From Bifidobacteriaceae bacterium (lineage in GTDB: Bacteria; Actinomycetota; Actinomycetes; Actinomycetales; WQXJ01), in the NCBI GenBank assembly GCA_031255075.1, contig JAIRTF010000113.1:1-8208 (forward strand): a DNA stretch of 8,208 bases, in the 5' to 3' direction. The notes below the pieces were generated by a model. That model worked only from the letters and a program-made list of their open reading frames with translations, had not been told where the DNA came from and did not search any database. This document shows positions 5,893 to 8,208 of the stretch, one piece after another; the stretch's first letter is position 1, and every line of letters begins with the position of its first letter. Made by a program: the position numbers and the translations under genes.

Positions 5893-6572
5893 TGCCGCAC
5901 CTGGAGCTTGGCCTTCCGGCGGCCGCCTTGGATGCGGACCGGACCCGACCGGAGTTGACGGACTCGGATTTGCAAACGGTGGCCGCCCAGTTGGGCCGGC
6001 CGCCGCGTGGTCTGGTGGCAGTGGCAGCGCGTTGTGTTTGCGGTGCGCCGCTGGTGGTGGTCACCAAGCCTTTGTTGGAGGATGGCACTCCGTTCCCAAC
6101 CGTTTTCTATTTGACTCAGCCGGCGGCTATCAGTGCTGTGGGGCGGTTGGAATCGACCGGCCTGATGGCTCGGTTCAACGCTGACCTGGCTGAGGACCAG
6201 GGCCTGCGGGAGGCCTATTTGGAGGCTCACCGCGATTATCTGGCGCAGCGCGCCCAGCTTGGTTCGCCGCCCCAGTTGGACGGCGTTTCGGCTGGCGGTA
6301 TGCCGCGGCGTGTCAAGTGTTTGCATGTCTTGGTGGCGCATTCGTTGGCTCGCGGGCCGGGTGTCAATCCCTTGGGGGATTTGGTGCTGGCGGCTTTGGT
6401 TCCTGATTGGCGCCCTGATCAGTGTCAGTGCGAACACTACGAGCCGCCGGTCAAGGCCGCACCTGGACCAGCCAACGGGCGTCGGCAGGATTCGGCTGAG
6501 CAGCCGGCCGCCGCTGGTCCCCGGCCTGAGGTGTCAACCGGCGGCGACCGCCCAGCGGAAAGGGTTGTTTGA
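5892..6572 (+). CDS. DUF501 family protein
   Basis: This is a conserved actinobacterial protein of unknown function, 226 residues from the ATG at 5892, which overlaps the ftsB stop in TGATG. A run of G at 5879-5884 may serve as ribosome binding site. Family signatures are LGRPPRGLVAVAARCVCGAP (34-53), DGTPFPTVFYLT (64-75), RLESTGLM (85-92), and SAGGMPRRVKCLHVLVAHSL (133-152) followed by GPGVNPLGD. Cysteines and histidines cluster (Cys48, Cys50, Cys143, His145, His150, Cys178, Cys180, His182) and could bind a metal; this is inference. The C terminus from about 185 is a Pro/Ala/Gly-rich tail likely to be disordered. The constant placement between a division gene and ppx suggests a role tied to one of them, but no function is established to my knowledge. 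Confidence 0.93.
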   Translation: MPHLELGLPAAALDADRTRPELTDSDLQTVAAQLGRPPRGLVAVAARCVCGAPLVVVTKPLLEDGTPFPTVFYLTQPAAISAVGRLESTGLMARFNADLAEDQGLREAYLEAHRDYLAQRAQLGSPPQLDGVSAGGMPRRVKCLHVLVAHSLARGPGVNPLGDLVLAALVPDWRPDQCQCEHYEPPVKAAPGPANGRRQDSAEQPAAAGPRPEVSTGGDRPAERVV

Positions 6573-7591
6573 TGACTGGCACTGTCCGGGCGGCCGGTAT
6601 TGACTGCGGCACCAATTCAATGCGTCTGCTGATCGCTGATGTGGACCTGGCTTCGGGCCGGCCCACCGATGTGCGCCGCCACATGGAGATTGTCCGTTTG
6701 GGTCAAGGTGTTGACCGGACCGGCTGGTTCGCGCCGGAGGCGTTGGAGCGGGCGGCGGAGGTTATCCGTTGGTATGCGGAGTTGTGTCGCGAGGCCGGCT
6801 GTGAGGCGGTCAGGGTGGTGGCGACATCGGCGGCGCGGGATGCGGCCAACCGGAACGTTTTCCTAGATGGCGTGCGGACCCAACTCGGCGTGGAGGCAGA
6901 GGTAATTGACGGGCTGGAGGAAGCTTGCCTGTCTTTCACCGGCGCCCTGGCTTCCTTGCGGGCTGATCTGCCTGGTCCCTATTTGTGTGTTGACCTGGGC
7001 GGTGGTTCCACCGAGTTTGCTCTCGGTCAGGCCAAGCCGACGGCTGCCTACTCCATGGATGTGGGGTGTGTCCGTATTACTGAGCGTCACCTGCGGTCTG
7101 ACCCGCCAACTGCGGGTGAGATACGGGCGGCCGAGCGCGACATCGACCATCTACTGGATTTGGCGGCCGAACACCTGCCGCTAGGTTCGGCGCGAACTGT
7201 GGTCGGCTTGGCGGGGTCCATCACCAGTGTCACGGCTCATGCCCTTGGCTTGGCGGACTATTCGCCGGAGCAGATTGATGGCGCCGAGTTGACAGTTGAG
7301 CAGTTGTTGGCTGCCTGTGAAGAGTTGTGGACATCCAGCCGGGCGGTCCGTTCGCGGTTGGCGTATATGCATCCGGGGCGGGTTGATGTTATTGGCGCCG
7401 GCGCGCTGGTTTGGTCGCGGGTGTTGTTGCGGTTGCGGGCGGAGGTAGAAGCGGCCGGCGGTTTGCTGGAGCGGGTTATCACCTCGGAACATGACATCCT
7501 TGACGGCTTGGCTATTTCTGCTGCCAGGGCCTTTCGGGATGGCTCTGGCCTGCGGTTTGACCGCTGTTCCGAACCGCCGGCCGGCCGCTGA
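6572..7591 (+). CDS. ppx: Ppx/GppA family phosphatase (exopolyphosphatase-like)
   Basis: Proteins of this actin-fold family remove terminal phosphate from polyphosphate or hydrolyse pppGpp. The ATG at 6572 overlaps the DUF501 stop in TGATG and gives 339 residues, the short form made only of the two ribonuclease-H-like domains. Motifs are the first phosphate loop IDCGTNSMRLL (10-20), VATSAARDAANR (83-94), the region with the expected catalytic glutamate VIDGLEEACLSF (111-122), the second phosphate loop DLGGGSTEF (141-149), GLAGSITSVTAHALGL (212-227), and HPGRVDVIGAGAL (267-279). The residue after the Glu-Glu-Ala is Cys119, where E. coli PPX has Arg. The Mycobacterium tuberculosis protein in this position is Ppx2 (Rv1026). 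The C-terminal HD domain of long forms such as E. coli PPX and GppA is absent. Whether the substrate is polyphosphate or pppGpp cannot be told from the sequence. Confidence 0.93.
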   Translation: MTGTVRAAGIDCGTNSMRLLIADVDLASGRPTDVRRHMEIVRLGQGVDRTGWFAPEALERAAEVIRWYAELCREAGCEAVRVVATSAARDAANRNVFLDGVRTQLGVEAEVIDGLEEACLSFTGALASLRADLPGPYLCVDLGGGSTEFALGQAKPTAAYSMDVGCVRITERHLRSDPPTAGEIRAAERDIDHLLDLAAEHLPLGSARTVVGLAGSITSVTAHALGLADYSPEQIDGAELTVEQLLAACEELWTSSRAVRSRLAYMHPGRVDVIGAGALVWSRVLLRLRAEVEAAGGLLERVITSEHDILDGLAISAARAFRDGSGLRFDRCSEPPAGR

Positions 7592-7627
7592 TCAGGCCGC
7601 CTGGGCGCCCTAAGTCCTAGGTTCCAT

Positions 7628-7649
7628 CCCGCCGCTGCGGTCTGGCGGG
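7628..7649 (+). terminator. Possible hairpin terminator downstream of ppx
   Basis: CCCGCC (7628-7633) pairs with GGCGGG (7644-7649) over a 10-base loop; GGCGG (7644-7648) can alternatively pair with CCGCC at 7657-7661. There is no T-run, only GTCCTTCC, so termination would be weak or need a factor. It separates the eno-ppx operon from the tRNA gene. Confidence 0.35.
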
Positions 7650-7688
7650 CGTCCTTCCGCCTGCTGGGTGCCTGCGGTTCTGGCCCCT

Positions 7689-7694
7689 TATCCT
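7689..7694 (+). promoter_or_regulatory. Candidate -10 element of the tRNA gene
   Basis: TATCCT fits the loose actinobacterial TAnnnT -10 pattern and lies seven bases before the tRNA 5' end, which would start transcription almost at the mature end. No good -35 hexamer is seen, so confidence is low. Confidence 0.25.
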
Positions 7695-7701
7695 GGTCTT
7701 G

Positions 7702-7775
7702 GCCCCCATGGCCCAATTGGCAGAGGCAACCGGCTTAAAACCGGTTCGGTGCGAGTTCGAGTCTCGCTGGGGGCA
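7702..7775 (+). tRNA. tRNA-Leu, anticodon UAA, with short variable region
   Basis: A full cloverleaf can be drawn. The acceptor is GCCCCCA (7702-7708) with TGGGGGC (7768-7774) and discriminator A7775. The D arm is 7711-7727 with GG at 7719-7720. The anticodon stem ACCGG/CCGGT (7729-7733, 7741-7745) closes loop CTTAAAA, so the anticodon is TAA (7736-7738), reading UUA. The variable region has only five bases (7746-7750). The T arm is GCGAG-TTCGAGT-CTCGC (7751-7767). CCA is not encoded. Anticodon and A73 fit leucine, but bacterial tRNA-Leu normally has a long variable arm, so charging is inferred from the anticodon. A T-run follows directly. Confidence 0.88.
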
Positions 7776-7776
7776 C

Positions 7777-7782
7777 TTTTTT
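7777..7782 (+). terminator. T-run directly after the tRNA
   Basis: Six T (7777-7782) begin two bases after the acceptor stem. With the GC-rich T-arm and acceptor stem as the hairpin, this could end tRNA transcription. Confidence 0.45.
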
Positions 7783-8056
7783 CGCTGACGGTAAAGGTGC
7801 GACTAGGTACAAGTACGCATTTTTGGGCCCCCCGAAGCCCCGGACCCTATAACCTCTCAGATGGTTCACTGTGGGTGTCGAGGCCCCCGCAGGCGGACTA
7901 GATAGGACTCTCGGCCCTCTTAGCCGTCGTGGCGATCCGGGTTCCTGTCTTGCGAAGTGCCTGGTCACCGGCCCTTTTGGGATGGTGTTCAAGCGCCGAG
8001 CAGCCCCACTGACGACCCCCGCCAGTGGGATAACTGAGTGCAAGGAAGTTTTTCTG
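7783..8056 (+). other. Gene-free leader before the secreted-protein gene, with hairpins
   Basis: I see no coding gene in these 274 bases. TATAAC (7848-7853) is a possible -10 element, with TTGGGC (7823-7828) a poor -35 at 19 bases. A small CGGC/GCCG stem lies at 7911-7925. A clear 7-bp stem CCCACTG (8005-8011) / CAGTGGG (8023-8029) with an 11-base loop ends 12 bases before the ribosome binding site. If transcription starts near 7860 the untranslated leader is close to 200 bases, long enough for a regulatory RNA, but I recognise no known riboswitch. Confidence 0.4.
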
Positions 8057-8208
8057 ATGAGCGTCAGCCGGTCCCCCAGGTCCAGCACAGTTTCTTTACC
8101 AGGTCTCCTCAAGCGCCTGCCGCGCGTGGTTGTCAAGCCCGTTGCGCTGCTGACCGCAGGCGCCATCGCCCTTGGGGGGGTGACCCTTGCCCAAAGCTGG
8201 ATGAGCGC
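8057..8208 (+). CDS. Start of a probable exported protein (partial, 3' end outside window)
   Basis: The ATG at 8057 is preceded by AAGGAAG (8042-8048) at eight bases, and the frame stays open to the window end, giving 50 codons. The N terminus is basic (several Arg and Lys among residues 5-27), followed by a hydrophobic stretch VALLTAGAIALGGVTLAQS (29-47). This has the layout of a signal peptide or N-terminal membrane anchor. Codon 14 is TTA, very rare in this DNA, and the gene lies just after a tRNA that reads it. The mature protein is not in view, so no function is assigned. By memory, resuscitation-promoting factor genes with long leaders lie in this chromosomal neighbourhood in some actinobacteria, but nothing visible here proves that. 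Confidence 0.7.
   Translation, partial: MSVSRSPRSSTVSLPGLLKRLPRVVVKPVALLTAGAIALGGVTLAQSWMS

Noticed and set aside
7702..7782. Integration (att) site at the tRNA 3' end
   Set aside because: No integrase, phage gene or second copy of the tRNA 3' end lies in the window.
7783..8056. A cyclic di-AMP (ydaO-type) riboswitch before the exported-protein gene
   Set aside because: Such riboswitches are known before cell-wall hydrolase genes in actinobacteria, but I could not find the conserved GCCGAAUCC-like or CAGCUAAC-like elements here.
7735..8166. A 143-codon open frame on the minus strand across the tRNA and the leader
   Set aside because: It runs antisense through the tRNA and the start of the exported-protein gene, ends with the kind of peptide read from the back of a tRNA gene, and resembles no protein family I know.

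Overview
The window is GC-rich DNA from an actinobacterium. All eight complete or nearly complete protein genes lie on the + strand, with GTG and TTG starts alongside ATG. The order enolase, FtsB/DivIC, DUF501, Ppx/GppA matches a block I know from actinobacteria (Rv1023 to Rv1026 in Mycobacterium tuberculosis). I cannot name the genus.

Left part (1-1721). The window opens inside a gene ending in a class I glutamine amidotransferase domain of the PhzE or fused anthranilate synthase type, with its catalytic residues intact. Next is a 282-codon gene (604-1452) that still resembles the GlxB/MgsA class II glutamine amidotransferases at both ends. It has lost every catalytic residue I can place, including the N-terminal cysteine, so it looks like a pseudoenzyme. 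It carries an internal 9-bp tandem repeat. Its 3' end is duplicated just downstream as a 58-bp direct repeat that includes a second copy of the C-terminal codons and stop.

Middle part (1722-3899). A cytidine deaminase gene (cdd) is followed closely by a phospho-sugar mutase (pmmB-like). Together they suggest pyrimidine nucleoside salvage, with the mutase linking sugar 1-phosphates to central metabolism.

Right part (4014-7591). eno is followed 73 bases later by ftsB, then a DUF501 gene and ppx. The last three are joined by one-base TGATG stop/start overlaps, which suggests translational coupling. A GC-rich hairpin between eno and ftsB could lower readthrough from the presumably strongly expressed enolase gene.

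End (7592-8208). A tRNA with anticodon UAA, read as leucine, has a complete cloverleaf but a short five-base variable region instead of the long arm usual for bacterial tRNA-Leu. After a gene-free leader of about 280 bases comes the start of a gene for a protein with a signal-peptide-like N terminus. It holds a TTA codon at position 14, the only in-frame TTA I found in any coding region here. I see no transposon, CRISPR array, phage gene or recognisable defence system. The most unusual items are the apparent dead amidotransferase with its duplicated tail, and the pairing of the UUA-reading tRNA with a UUA-containing neighbour.
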